Positions 8,424 to 17,688 of a stretch of DNA of 64,000 nt are shown piece by piece. Numbering within the stretch: the stretch's first letter is position 1; every line of letters starts with the position of its first letter. A program made the position numbers and the translations under genes. Origin of the DNA: JAEUUM01 sp038326165 (GTDB lineage Bacteria > Bacteroidota > Bacteroidia > Chitinophagales > Saprospiraceae); assembly GCA_038326165.1 (NCBI GenBank), contig JBBQJT010000013.1, forward strand, positions 6,901-70,900, in the 5' to 3' direction. The notes beneath the pieces were generated by a model. It was not told the origin of the DNA. It saw nothing but the letters and a program-made list of their open reading frames with translations, and did not search any database.

Positions 8424-9047
8424 TTACATTGCGAAGATTGCAAAAAAAGTAAAAAATGCCAAATAAATATTTACAGCAAGTAAGGTATTTCCTTGGGAAG
8501 TAAGCCTTTGAAAAATGTAATTGGCCAACAATCCTAATCCAAACCAAGCAATATAGTTTTGAAGTGGAACAATTCCATTTTGAAACTCCCAATAATCGAA
8601 TCGTGGAGCGGAGATCTCCAACAATAAGTCAAGTGTTAGCATCAATGCTGCTCCTGTAAAAGCAGATGCCCACAAATTCTTGAACCAATGTCTTGCTATG
8701 GTTGCACTGGCATACGTCAAAATTGCCCAATTGACCCCAATCATCCACGGCACTCCTGCTATCTTTGGGCCAAGATTGGCACCGTATGCGTAATTGCCAA
8801 ACAACAATCCATAATTCACACCAAGCATCTCGGCAATCATTCCAATAGCAAAAGGAACCAAATAAGGCACTATTCGCTTGAAATTAAATGAGGATTCCAC
8901 AACCAAAACAGCCAAGAAACTGATAATTAAATTTAGAGGTGTCAGGGATATAAACCAATCTTCAAAACCCAAATAAATTCCGATGATACCTGATACGTTG
9001 AACAGCCAGATGATAAAAATCCACAAATAGCTTGACTTAAAATTCAT
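8424..9047 (-). CDS. cruF: Carotenoid 1,2-hydratase CruF (DUF422 family)
   Basis: Integral membrane enzyme that hydrates the psi end of an acyclic or monocyclic carotene to a 1-hydroxy group. The 207-residue chain has six or seven hydrophobic segments and the family-typical regions AEMLGVNYGLLFGNYAYG and GVPWMIGVNWAILTYASA, with LDLLLEISAPRFDYWEFQNG further on. It overlaps the upstream crtD gene by 4 nt (ATGA) and is followed 9 bp later by the crtA-like gene, giving a tightly coupled crtD-cruF-crtA unit. Expected substrates are gamma-carotene or lycopene; no cyclase, crtB or crtI for the earlier steps is present in this window. Confidence 0.87.
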   Translation of the reverse strand: MNFKSSYLWIFIIWLFNVSGIIGIYLGFEDWFISLTPLNLIISFLAVLVVESSFNFKRIVPYLVPFAIGMIAEMLGVNYGLLFGNYAYGANLGPKIAGVPWMIGVNWAILTYASATIARHWFKNLWASAFTGAALMLTLDLLLEISAPRFDYWEFQNGIVPLQNYIAWFGLGLLANYIFQRLTSQGNTLLAVNIYLAFFTFFAIFAM

Positions 9048-10525
9048 GCTCGATACTTCCGTTTAATCAAATCCGATGTGATTTTGCCTGAAAGCAAACA
9101 CAAAGGTATTCCACCTCCGGGATGCACACTTCCTCCGCAAAAATACAAGTTCCCAATTTTTTGCGAAAAATTAGGATGCCGAAGGAAAGCCGCAAATTGA
9201 TTGTTGCTCGCTGCACCGTATAAACTTCCTTGGTAGCTTTGGGTTCGACTTTCAATGGAGCGAGGATCTAATATTGCTTCACAAACAATATGATCTGACA
9301 GATTTACTTTAAGGGATTCAGATAGTTTATTGACGATATTATTGCGCGTTCGAACAATTATTTCATCCCAATTCTGGCCGGTATTCCCCGGTGCGTTGAC
9401 CATCACAAACCAATTTTCATGCCCTTTAGGAGCTTCATCAGGTAAATCTTTGGATGTGATGTTGATATATATGGTCACATCATCACCAATTGTTTTGTCG
9501 TGAAATATTGAACGAAACTCAGCTGGATAGTCTTGAGCAAAAAAGATATTGTGCAGATCCAGTTCAGGAAACGAAAGATTGATGCCCCAATAGAAAATCA
9601 ATGCCGAACTTGAGCGCTCTTGTTTTAAAGTTCTTTCAGGAGCAGGCGAATCAGCCAATAATTTACGATAAGTAGGTACAATGTCCATATTGCTCACTAC
9701 AATATCACATCCAATAAATTGATCTTTTACCCAAATACCATCAGCTTTATTTTTGGGACTTAACGATATTCGTGTCACATCAGAATTAAAATGAAACTTT
9801 ACGCCAATACGCTCAGCCAAAGCGTGGAGCGCATTGGTGATAGAAATCATGCCACCTTTGGGTATAAATGTCCCGTAATATTGCTCCAAGTGAGGAATCA
9901 AACTCATAATGCCTGGAGTCAGGTACGGGGAAGATCCGTTGTAAGTGGCATAGCGATTGAATAATTGAACGAGATGAGGGCTTTTTAGAAATTTTTTGTT
10001 TTCCTGATTCAATGTGTTGTTGAGTCCGAATTGTCTTATTGAGCCAATTGCTTTAAGGGTATCCTTAGAGAGATAAGTGGACAACTTGTGCAAGGATTGA
10101 TGGAGGAAAAGGTTCTTGGTCAAATCATACTTTCGCTTGCTATTTGACAGGTACTTGATAATATGTGCTTTGGGCTCATTAAACACTTTTGATGCTTCAT
10201 TCACAAATCGTTCCTGATCGCCATATGCTGTAAATTTTTTTCCATCGGGATAAAAGTAATTGCAAACTACTTCCTTTCTTGAATAGGAAAAATATTCAGA
10301 CATTGGTACGCCACACAATTCAAACAGCTCATTAATGAATTGTGGCATTGTGAACAAAGATGGTCCTGCATCAAATCGATAATCCCCCAGTTTTATTTCT
10401 GATAATTTGCCTCCGGGATAAGCATTGGCTTCATACACGGCAACTGAGTATCCCGATTGCTGTAATCTGATAGCAGTAGAAATACCAGCTATGCCCGCAC
10501 CTATTATGACGACTTTCTTTTGCAT
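9044..10525 (-). CDS. crtD: CrtI/CrtD-family carotenoid desaturase, probably 1-hydroxycarotenoid 3,4-desaturase
   Basis: FAD-dependent carotenoid desaturase, 493 residues. The N-terminal dinucleotide fold is VVIIGAGIAGISTAIRL followed by VYEANAYPGGKLSE and YRFDAGPSLFTMP; the C-terminal signature NLYFCGGSVHPGGGIPLCLLSGK matches the CrtI-type flavin-binding end. CrtI and CrtD share these motifs. I favour CrtD because the next genes encode the 1,2-hydratase CruF (4-nt overlap) and a CrtA-like oxygenase, whose products need 3,4-desaturation. Phytoene desaturation by the same protein is the alternative. A near-consensus -7 element (TATCTTCG) lies about 22 nt upstream, in the divergent gap shared with the thioredoxin lipoprotein gene. 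Confidence 0.85.
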   Translation of the reverse strand: MQKKVVIIGAGIAGISTAIRLQQSGYSVAVYEANAYPGGKLSEIKLGDYRFDAGPSLFTMPQFINELFELCGVPMSEYFSYSRKEVVCNYFYPDGKKFTAYGDQERFVNEASKVFNEPKAHIIKYLSNSKRKYDLTKNLFLHQSLHKLSTYLSKDTLKAIGSIRQFGLNNTLNQENKKFLKSPHLVQLFNRYATYNGSSPYLTPGIMSLIPHLEQYYGTFIPKGGMISITNALHALAERIGVKFHFNSDVTRISLSPKNKADGIWVKDQFIGCDIVVSNMDIVPTYRKLLADSPAPERTLKQERSSSALIFYWGINLSFPELDLHNIFFAQDYPAEFRSIFHDKTIGDDVTIYINITSKDLPDEAPKGHENWFVMVNAPGNTGQNWDEIIVRTRNNIVNKLSESLKVNLSDHIVCEAILDPRSIESRTQSYQGSLYGAASNNQFAAFLRHPNFSQKIGNLYFCGGSVHPGGGIPLCLLSGKITSDLIKRKYRA

Positions 10526-10627
10526 TCAAATGATTGCTAATAATTACGAAGATAAAGTACTATAATAGACTTATCTTTATGATTGAAGGAACAACAATCT
10601 CAATTAAAGGTTTTAACAAATACGTTT

Positions 10628-11068
10628 ATGAAAGCTTGTATTCAATTTACTCTTTTCCTAACACTACTTTTGAGCAGTTGTGCGAGTAAAAAAGCAATAC
10701 CTGCATATGATAGTGGGCCTGTATATTCACTTCCAATTCAAGCCGTTGGACTCAAGGAAGCAATAGAACAGGCAGACAAAGAGGGCAAAAATATTTTATT
10801 GAATGTGGGCGCTTCTTGGTGTTTGCCATGCAAAATTATGGCCAAAGAAGTCCTCTCACTTGCAGAAGTTCAGGATTACATCCAAGGTAATTATATCTAC
10901 TATTATTGCGACGCTGAAAAAGCCAATGGCCCAATGATCACTGAACTCTATCACATCAGTTCAGTCCCAACCTTGATCCTATTAGACCGCAAGGGCACAG
11001 AATTCAAACGAAACCAAGGTGCAATGGGGCGGTCAGAGTTTATGAAATTTATAAAAGTGGAACACTGA
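10628..11068 (+). CDS. Thioredoxin-fold lipoprotein
   Basis: Exported thiol-disulfide protein of 146 residues. The ATG at 10628 is followed by a lipoprotein signal ending LLLSSC; a longer in-frame TTG start at 10583 would bury it and is rejected. The thioredoxin fold is seen in GKNILLNVGASWCLPCKIM (active site WCLPC), then YYYCDAEKANG and the cis-proline loop HISSVPTLILLDRKG. It would sit in the periplasm or outer membrane as a reductant or disulfide-handling protein. It ends 4 bp before the convergent T9SS gene and is divergent from crtD. Confidence 0.87.
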   Translation: MKACIQFTLFLTLLLSSCASKKAIPAYDSGPVYSLPIQAVGLKEAIEQADKEGKNILLNVGASWCLPCKIMAKEVLSLAEVQDYIQGNYIYYYCDAEKANGPMITELYHISSVPTLILLDRKGTEFKRNQGAMGRSEFMKFIKVEH

Positions 11069-11072
11069 GTCG

Positions 11073-12614
11073 CTACCTCATCACCGCAAACTTAACTGAC
11101 TTCACAATCTTGCCACTATGTATTAAGCATGCAATATACTGCCCATTGGACAAGGTAGATGCTCTAATGGTATGAAGATAGCTGTATGCAGAAAACTCAT
11201 GACTGTAAACTTCCTTACCCAATAGGTCAAACACTTTCAACTCTGCCTTGTGCTGCGTATCATAATATGGCAAGGTGATATCAACTGTGATAGGGCCGTA
11301 GCCAGGGTTGGGGAATAACCTAATATCATACTCCTTGGTCTTTATAATTGTTGTAGATACCATGCTGTCACAAGGATCAGGATTTGGCCCGAGCCGATAG
11401 TTGGGATAATACGGCATACTTCTAGAAACATAATAAGGAAGATCCATTTCTGCTACTTGCAGATCAGGATCAGGATATTTCTTATCGGGTGACATGATTC
11501 GGCTCAAGCATTTTTGGTTGCCTCCAGCACCAATATAAATATTGCCATCAGGTCCCATTTGGGTATATCCCATTCCATAACCTTGGGGTTGACTGGGATT
11601 TACGGGTTCACATTGGCATTGAATACAAGTGCTTATGGTATCCAACTTCAATACCGTATCATTCATGTCAATCTGAAATATTTTTCTGTTGCTTATGATG
11701 TATGCAAATCTGCCAGATGGTGAATATTGAATAGTACCAATAAATTCAGGGGTATTCATGTCATCAGAAGCAACTTTTATGATTTTGGGATTCGACAACA
11801 AGCCTGTACATCTGTCAAAATCAAAAAAACTAATGTTGGATGTTGCCCATCCACGTGCGTATTTGGTCCCATCCAATGAAAAGTTGCTGATAAAAAATAG
11901 ACCTTTCGACCCAGCATTGACTGGACCTATTTGTTGCTTCCACGGACCTTCAACTCCATCCTTGGTGATCAAATACCTGCGCAACACATTCTGCCCGAAT
12001 TCTGGTACCATCAACCACCAATCATTGCCATTGGCATGACGGACCATGGACATTGGCTCAAAACTACCCGTATCAATCACCACATTCTTTTCAATAACTG
12101 CGCCCAAACCTTGGTTGGCGTTTATATCGATCTTGCTATAATATACAGGATTGCCAAACAATTGAAGTTGTTTGGAATATGATAATCCATAATGAAATAT
12201 ATAAATCAAATTCTCCTGTCCATTGGGATCAGGAATCGCTATTGAACCATGAAAGGCAGCATAACCATTATCGTCATTGGCCTTGCCCCAAGCTTTACTT
12301 GGATTCAAGCTATCGCCATTCATCATCATCTTCAATGAAGTGTCGAAAACCCGCTTTCCATTGCACATGAATTGCAAATTCCCATTTGCATCAGAATAAG
12401 TTGTGTTAGAAGAACCAACTTGCATTGTAACCTCATTGGAATCAGAAGGAGATATGACAATTTTAACCTCGCTTTCACTAAAATCTAAATAAAATAAATT
12501 GTAGTATATATTTTTTCCTTTTACTCCAGAACTCATTGCCCAATTTTGATCATGCTTTTGTGCATTTGCCAATTCTGCAATGATCAACAGTGTTACTAAA
12601 TAGATATATTTCAT
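11073..12614 (-). CDS. Secreted protein with T9SS type A C-terminal sorting domain
   Basis: 513 residues from the ATG at 12612-12614, giving a signal peptide (MKYIYLVTLLIIAELANA, then Q); the upstream in-frame start adds 14 residues before it. The body looks like a beta-propeller-type repeat protein (recurrent GKRVFD, GLFFISNFSLDGTKYA, IQYSPSGRFAYIIS, YTQMGPDGNIYIGAGG segments) typical of large Saprospiria secretomes. The last 80 residues form a Por sorting domain: RLFPNPGYGPITVDI, LKVFDLLGKEVYS, LSNGQYIACLI and a basic end. The product is probably surface-attached or released through T9SS; its ligand is unknown. A 72-bp gap with a terminator separates it from the following T9SS gene. Confidence 0.85.
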   Translation of the reverse strand: MKYIYLVTLLIIAELANAQKHDQNWAMSSGVKGKNIYYNLFYLDFSESEVKIVISPSDSNEVTMQVGSSNTTYSDANGNLQFMCNGKRVFDTSLKMMMNGDSLNPSKAWGKANDDNGYAAFHGSIAIPDPNGQENLIYIFHYGLSYSKQLQLFGNPVYYSKIDINANQGLGAVIEKNVVIDTGSFEPMSMVRHANGNDWWLMVPEFGQNVLRRYLITKDGVEGPWKQQIGPVNAGSKGLFFISNFSLDGTKYARGWATSNISFFDFDRCTGLLSNPKIIKVASDDMNTPEFIGTIQYSPSGRFAYIISNRKIFQIDMNDTVLKLDTISTCIQCQCEPVNPSQPQGYGMGYTQMGPDGNIYIGAGGNQKCLSRIMSPDKKYPDPDLQVAEMDLPYYVSRSMPYYPNYRLGPNPDPCDSMVSTTIIKTKEYDIRLFPNPGYGPITVDITLPYYDTQHKAELKVFDLLGKEVYSHEFSAYSYLHTIRASTLSNGQYIACLIHSGKIVKSVKFAVMR

Positions 12615-12642
12615 GACGGTGATTTTTATTGTTATTAAAAAT

Positions 12643-12667
12643 AGAGCAGCAAACAATTTGCTGCTCT
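12643..12667 (-). terminator. Rho-independent terminator between the two T9SS genes
   Basis: An 11-bp perfect stem AGAGCAGCAAA/TTTGCTGCTCT with a 3-nt loop, followed on the minus strand by ATTTTTAATA. It lies 20 bp past the stop of the 12687-15671 gene and should end its transcript before the next gene. Confidence 0.85.
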
Positions 12668-12686
12668 AGCATCTATTTCCTGTGGC

Positions 12687-15671
12687 TTACTCTAGCTTCA
12701 TCCATCTCAATATTTGTTCCTTCGATCCATCACGAGTTATTCTGACTGTATAAATACCTTGAGTAAAGCTGCCTGTATTTATTTGGAGCATATTGTTGCT
12801 TGTTTTTTCGGAATGAACTATTACACCAATCGAGTTGACAAGTTCTAGCTTTACCACAGCACCCAATGCATTGTTTAAATTAACATTCAGTTGTTCTTTG
12901 CCCGGATTGGGATAAATTGAAACTTCTGAAATTGCTAAATTGCTAGTGCCTTCATCTGTTGCTCTTGGAAGTATTTGGCCTGAACATGATTCCGGATCTT
13001 CCTGAACACATGGAATCCCATACATATTCAAAATATTGCGAGCGTCAAGCACTCCTGCGCCTTCTATGCGATGACATTGTTCAGCAAGCCATATCAATTG
13101 AGTTTCTTCACTTGGTGTTAATAAATAAGAAGGATTCAATATCCGCTTCAAGTCAATATTCATGGTGTATTTCAAGTGAGTATCGAATACTGTTGAAACA
13201 TTTACAGCATTCAATAGCGTTTGAAGATTGTTTGCTTGTGTGGCAATAGAAGTTATAAATGGTGCCCATATCGAATCAACATTATTACATACCAGTTCGT
13301 AGCTCGCTATTTGAGTAGTGATAGCGTTTCTCAATACTGAATCACTAGGATTGACTGCATATTGTTCAACCATAGTTGTGATAGACTGTTCCATGATGTA
13401 TTGCTGATCGATTAATGTATTCAGATTATTGGTTGCAGATGGGTTCAAAACACCTGTTTGTTGCAGCGCAAGCCTGTTGCTCCACAATTTCCATGCTGGA
13501 GTTGAAGCTTTAGAAGCTAGAAAATTTTGTGCAGCTGCACTTGTACTTACAAAGCCTGGATTTAGCTCCATAACATTGTACACGTGCCAATCGCTGTGCC
13601 AATAAAGGTAAGCGTCATTTGGCCAATTGCCAAAATTGCTGTTGATCACGTCCAGAACTGAATTAGAGATCCCACCACCATTGGGCACCACAAAACCAGT
13701 CTGACAGCCACCCGAAGGGAATGGCAATGTATTATCTACTTCAAACCACGGATTGAAAATGCTGGGAATATCAATTGGGCTTGGCCAAAACTCGATATTG
13801 ACAGGAGTGTCATCCTCGTGGATTCTATATCGTGAGTTATCAACTGAAAAAGGGATTGTCGAAATAGATCGGGCTTGAGCACCTATAAATCCTGATGGTA
13901 TCTTCCAGCGGTTGCCAGTGCCAAATTGATTATCTGACAGTCCATAAAATTGGTCACTGCCATAAACCAAACCGTTAACGCCTGATATAAAATTATTGTT
14001 GGCTATGATAGAAGACCAGCATTCCGCCACAATATTCAAGCATCTACCTAGGCCCGACATTCTATTGCAACGCAATACGCTCTGTTCAACTTCATCAGCC
14101 AATATACCAATTCTCTCCTTAATTAAAATATTATTGGGTGGAGTAACACCTTGAATGGTATTGTCCTCAACATAACAGTTGTCTGCATTGTTGCGGAGCA
14201 AGATGCCTCTATAATTAATGGTATTGGTAGAAATTATCACATCATTAAGATCATATACCTGAGACCCTGCCACACCTGATAGTTCAATGCCAACATTAGC
14301 TATTTGACTAGGCGTCCCTATTGCTGCACCCATTAAAATTCGATTTTTAGTGAATTTAACAGCTTGGGTACTAGAGTTGGTGGCAATATGTCGAATACCC
14401 ACTACAGCAGTTGGGCTTGAGTTGATGCTTATTGTATTATCGTGTACAATTGAACTAAAATTGGGAAAATTGCCATTGATGTCAATGCCTATAATTCTTG
14501 GTAACTTGATGTTATTTTTCTCCACTGTGGACAAATTACCATTTGTACACTGGGTAATCACCACACCAAAATTGCAATCAAGCATTTGACAATTCCTTAA
14601 TTTGGTTTGTGCTTGAACTACTCGAACACCTCTGTCGCAGGATTCAAAATTGAAGTTAAACGCAGATTGTGTAGCAGGTGAATAAGGAGTGTTCGATGCA
14701 CCAACAATATAAGACCCACTAGTAAGTCCTGAGTAGTTTAGGGTAACATTTTTACCACTACCTTGATGCAATATTCCGTTTCCAAAATTTGGGTTCGGCG
14801 TTGTATACTGACTTCTTATGCTTCTAAAAACGTTGTTAGAAGCAATTCCACTCATATTGCAGCGCACCAGAGAAATACCATTTTGAATATTGTGAAAATA
14901 ACATCCAGCAACAAGAAACCCAGGATGATTCCCATTTAAAATAATTCCAGCTGAAGGCCATTCGTTAGCACCAGGAGGAACGCCTGGTAACAATGGTGAA
15001 CCTGATGAACGAAAAGTAGATTCAGTAATAGCAATAATATTATTGACAGTAATTGGAGTTCCAAAGTTAGAAAAAGATTTATAATTATCCTCATAAATAC
15101 TCCCCCTACCTGAGAAGGATGCACCTGGGTTTGTTCTAATACCGTTAAGTGAATCTTCCATTTTGGAGCCAGAAAAAGTAAAATTGTTAGAAGTATTTAC
15201 AGTAAGCTGTTTCCAAAGTCCATTACAGCCTTTAATCAATGATGAGAAAAAAGCAACTTGATTCCCCTTTTGAACAGGTATGCCAATTTCAATTTCGGCA
15301 TTTGCCTCCATGACAAAAGTACAGTTTGAAAGACCATAGTTGTGATCGAATGTAAATTTGCCTGAAACAAAATAAACAGAACCATTTGGCATATTTAATC
15401 CTGGTAAGCCTGGCAAACTAGTAGCAGTAGGGAAGGGTGTATTTGAACCAATACAAGTATAAATAGGATATTCATTGATACAAGATTGCGGTATGCTACC
15501 ACATTGAGCGTAAAGATCTGACTTGGACATAGTAGTGAAGAAAATAAGTACGAATAATGCTAACTGAATAAAGTTAGTACTGGTGTACTGGTGTACTGGT
15601 GTACTGGTGTACTGGTGTACTGGTGTACTGGTGTACTGGTGTACTGGTGTACTGAAAATCATTGATTTCAT
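12687..15671 (-). CDS. Large secreted parallel beta-helix protein with T9SS sorting domain; 5' end carries an 8-bp repeat array
   Basis: 994 residues from the ATG at 15669-15671, which lies about 40 nt after an exact promoter element (15712-15719); an earlier in-frame Met at 15734 is upstream of that promoter and is rejected. Residues 8-34 are an octapeptide repeat (STPVHQYT) from the DNA repeat, placed before the hydrophobic signal core LALFVLIFF and a YAQ cleavage site. The body has many short strand repeats (IVHDNTISI, VKFTKNRIL, CYVEDNTIQGV, IIANNNFISGV) typical of right-handed beta-helix/NosD-like surface proteins. It ends with a Por domain (SIYPNPGKEQLNV ... GIYTVRITRDG). A role as adhesin or carbohydrate-active surface protein is inferred only. 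Confidence 0.85.
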   Translation of the reverse strand: MKSMIFSTPVHQYTSTPVHQYTSTPVHQYTSTNFIQLALFVLIFFTTMSKSDLYAQCGSIPQSCINEYPIYTCIGSNTPFPTATSLPGLPGLNMPNGSVYFVSGKFTFDHNYGLSNCTFVMEANAEIEIGIPVQKGNQVAFFSSLIKGCNGLWKQLTVNTSNNFTFSGSKMEDSLNGIRTNPGASFSGRGSIYEDNYKSFSNFGTPITVNNIIAITESTFRSSGSPLLPGVPPGANEWPSAGIILNGNHPGFLVAGCYFHNIQNGISLVRCNMSGIASNNVFRSIRSQYTTPNPNFGNGILHQGSGKNVTLNYSGLTSGSYIVGASNTPYSPATQSAFNFNFESCDRGVRVVQAQTKLRNCQMLDCNFGVVITQCTNGNLSTVEKNNIKLPRIIGIDINGNFPNFSSIVHDNTISINSSPTAVVGIRHIATNSSTQAVKFTKNRILMGAAIGTPSQIANVGIELSGVAGSQVYDLNDVIISTNTINYRGILLRNNADNCYVEDNTIQGVTPPNNILIKERIGILADEVEQSVLRCNRMSGLGRCLNIVAECWSSIIANNNFISGVNGLVYGSDQFYGLSDNQFGTGNRWKIPSGFIGAQARSISTIPFSVDNSRYRIHEDDTPVNIEFWPSPIDIPSIFNPWFEVDNTLPFPSGGCQTGFVVPNGGGISNSVLDVINSNFGNWPNDAYLYWHSDWHVYNVMELNPGFVSTSAAAQNFLASKASTPAWKLWSNRLALQQTGVLNPSATNNLNTLIDQQYIMEQSITTMVEQYAVNPSDSVLRNAITTQIASYELVCNNVDSIWAPFITSIATQANNLQTLLNAVNVSTVFDTHLKYTMNIDLKRILNPSYLLTPSEETQLIWLAEQCHRIEGAGVLDARNILNMYGIPCVQEDPESCSGQILPRATDEGTSNLAISEVSIYPNPGKEQLNVNLNNALGAVVKLELVNSIGVIVHSEKTSNNMLQINTGSFTQGIYTVRITRDGSKEQILRWMKLE
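15578..15654. repeat. Tandem 8-bp simple repeat (TACTGGTG)9 plus 5 nt
   Basis: Nine perfect copies and a partial tenth, in codons 8-34 of the T9SS beta-helix gene. Because 8 is not a multiple of three, gain or loss of one or two copies changes the reading frame, and the repeat has no stop codon in any of the three frames on the coding strand. It is a candidate slipped-strand phase switch. Confidence 0.95.
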
Positions 15672-15711
15672 TTTTACGATTTTTGAAAGTGAAGAATAAT
15701 TACTATCAATA

Positions 15712-15742
15712 CAAATATAACACAGTATATTCATTAAAACAA
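15712..15742 (-). promoter_or_regulatory. Promoter of the T9SS beta-helix gene: TTG-N20-TATATTTG
   Basis: On the minus strand a TTG (15740-15742) is followed after 20 nt by TATATTTG (15712-15719), matching the Bacteroidota -33/-7 pattern in both sequence and spacing. The predicted leader to the ATG at 15671 is about 34 nt. Confidence 0.7.
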
Positions 15743-15817
15743 GCGCCGCATATTAATTTTTTGTAAAATGTAAAATTTTAACAAAATTCACATTTAGACA
15801 ATCAAAAATAGCCGCTT

Positions 15818-16504
15818 CTATTTTAGTCCTTCAAAAAAAAACTGAACCATTCCGTCTGCCAATTCCTTCGGGTCGATTTGATCCAAGCTATGCTTTCCCT
15901 CTTTTACCTCGTCATAACATCCATGCTGCATTGAATCTGCCATCAGTTTACTCGATTCGATACTGACTATCGGGTCGAACTCTCCTCGAACTATTCTGAC
16001 TGGGTTCTGTAATTTTTTGATAGCTGATTTGTCAATTCCATTGTTTAACTCAAGTTCTCTTAGATAATTTGCTGTCTTTTCTGCCAATTTCTCCCAGCTA
16101 TTTGGCTTATGAATACGCTCAAGCTGTTCGGCAAATGCTGGAACTTTGGTTTTGATTCTAACAGGGTCCAATGAACCAACCATCTTTTGAGTGATCGCTT
16201 CGTTCCAATTCCAAATGGTGTTCAAACTCATGATTCTGCCTACTTTATCAGGATGCTTTATGGCAAATTGTATAGCTACATATCCGCCCATACTGTAACC
16301 GAAAATATCGATTTTGTTAAGCTCACGTTCTGTCATGAAATCCAATATTGCTTGCATAAAGGCTTCATCCCCAAAATCATTTCCGTGCCTTCCACCATGT
16401 CCAGGAAAGTCAATCGTCTGGCATTCTAATTCCTTTGGAAGGTGATTCTTGATTGCTTCAAAATCACCAGAATATCCCATAGCACCATGAAGTAAAAGCA
16501 GCAT
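15818..16504 (-). CDS. Alpha/beta hydrolase
   Basis: 228-residue single-domain hydrolase. The oxyanion region is LLLLHGAMGYSG, the strand-loop TIDFPGHGG is typical, the nucleophile elbow is GYSMGG (Ser in the middle), the acid is in RGEFDPIVS and the histidine in EGKHSLDQI. The fold and triad fit the family that includes MenH, esterases and BioH; substrate is not predictable. No signal peptide is present, so it is cytoplasmic. It stands alone between a T9SS gene and the divergent cyclophilin lipoprotein gene. Confidence 0.85.
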   Translation of the reverse strand: MLLLLHGAMGYSGDFEAIKNHLPKELECQTIDFPGHGGRHGNDFGDEAFMQAILDFMTERELNKIDIFGYSMGGYVAIQFAIKHPDKVGRIMSLNTIWNWNEAITQKMVGSLDPVRIKTKVPAFAEQLERIHKPNSWEKLAEKTANYLRELELNNGIDKSAIKKLQNPVRIVRGEFDPIVSIESSKLMADSMQHGCYDEVKEGKHSLDQIDPKELADGMVQFFFEGLK

Positions 16505-16673
16505 TGACCTAAATTTTATCGCAAATGAATTAGAAGATTATTTTATGAAAAACTGGACCATAAAACTACGAATTATATTGCGATCATGAAAATTTTTGCT
16601 AATCACCACCAACAATCCAACAAAACTAAACGATCTTCGTTTCTGTTTTCTATAAAATACCTAAAGTTCGCTT

Positions 16674-17570
16674 ATGAAATATACATTATTACTAGTTGTT
16701 TCGGTCGCTATTGCTTGCAGTATGCAGTCTTGTGCAAAACCAGTGGCAAATTTTGCATTGCCGGGATCCATGCACACCACTTTTCAAAAACTGAATTTTA
16801 ACAACACCTCCAAGGGAGCCACAAAATACGTTTGGGACTTTGGTGATGGCAAAAAATCCGAAGAAAAAAACCCTGTCCATAGCTTTAATAAAGCTGGCGT
16901 ATATACTGTTTCATTAAAAGCTGTTAAAGGCAATCAAATCAACGAAAAACAAATGACTATCAAATTAACAAATCCTGAAAACTGCAGAGTACTGGTAGAA
17001 ACATCATTGGGTAAAATGGTAATTAGGTTGTATGACGAAACGCCTAAACATCGTGACAATTTCCTAAAACTAGTAGGTGAAGGATTTTATGATAGTTTGT
17101 TGTTCCATCGTGTTATCCAAGGATTTATGGTTCAAGGTGGAGATCCAGGATCAAAAGCTGCTGCGACTGGCAAGCAGCTTGGCTCAGGCGGTCCAGGTTA
17201 CACTGTTCCTGCCGAATTCAATCCAGCTTTTGTACATACCAAAGGTGCACTTGCCGCTGCGCGTATGGGTGACAATGTCAATCCTGAAAAAGCCAGCAGT
17301 GGTTCGCAGTTCTATATTGTGCATGGCCGTCCAGTTAATCAAAACGCACTTACTTCTCGCGAAAACTCTAAAGACTTCCGTTATCCAACATCTGTTGTGG
17401 ACAAATACCTCAAAATGGGTGGAGTTCCATTCTTGGACATGGACTACACAGTATTTGGTGAGGTGATTGAAGGACTTGAAATCATTGATGAAATAGCTGC
17501 TGTTGCAACAAATCCTGGGGATCGGCCTAAGGAGAATGTGTGGATGAAGATGAGTATTGTTAGCAAATAG
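16674..17570 (+). CDS. Cyclophilin-type peptidylprolyl isomerase lipoprotein with N-terminal PKD domain
   Basis: 298 residues: lipoprotein signal (MKYTLLLVVSVAIACSMQSC), then a PKD-like Ig fold with YVWDFGDGKKSEEKNPVHSF and GVYTVSLKAVKG at about residues 45-85. From residue 105 a cyclophilin domain follows (VETSLGKMVIRLYDETP, LLFHRVIQGFMVQGGDP, GALAAARMGD, SGSQFYIVHG). The catalytic Arg is in FHRVI and the FMVQGGDP core is intact. It is anchored in the periplasm or on the outer membrane, where it likely helps fold outer-membrane or secreted proteins. The PKD-cyclophilin fusion is seen in Bacteroidota (recalled). It is monocistronic and followed by a long repeat-bearing gap. Confidence 0.9.
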   Translation: MKYTLLLVVSVAIACSMQSCAKPVANFALPGSMHTTFQKLNFNNTSKGATKYVWDFGDGKKSEEKNPVHSFNKAGVYTVSLKAVKGNQINEKQMTIKLTNPENCRVLVETSLGKMVIRLYDETPKHRDNFLKLVGEGFYDSLLFHRVIQGFMVQGGDPGSKAAATGKQLGSGGPGYTVPAEFNPAFVHTKGALAAARMGDNVNPEKASSGSQFYIVHGRPVNQNALTSRENSKDFRYPTSVVDKYLKMGGVPFLDMDYTVFGEVIEGLEIIDEIAAVATNPGDRPKENVWMKMSIVSK

Positions 17571-17662
17571 TATTTCTCTGGGTTTTCATTTTTCTGCTAA
17601 CTCAGAATTTGGTTTTTTGGGTTTTTTCGTAATTTATCGAATTGCCTTGATCTATGCTGTCT

Positions 17663-17688
17663 TGTCACTTTTGGCATTGCACCCAAAG
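17663..17688 (+). repeat. Dispersed 26-bp repeat, copy 1 (TGTCACTTTTGGCATTGC...)
   Basis: Pairs with 18028-18053: 23-24 of 26 bases match. It contains the internal dyad CTTTTGG...CC(A)AAAG and so can fold. Confidence 0.7.

Noticed and set aside
10583..10627. Earlier TTG start for the thioredoxin lipoprotein
   Set aside because: It would put 15 polar residues before a good lipoprotein signal.
15672..15734. Earlier start for the T9SS beta-helix gene
   Set aside because: That Met lies upstream of the exact TATATTTG element that should start the transcript.
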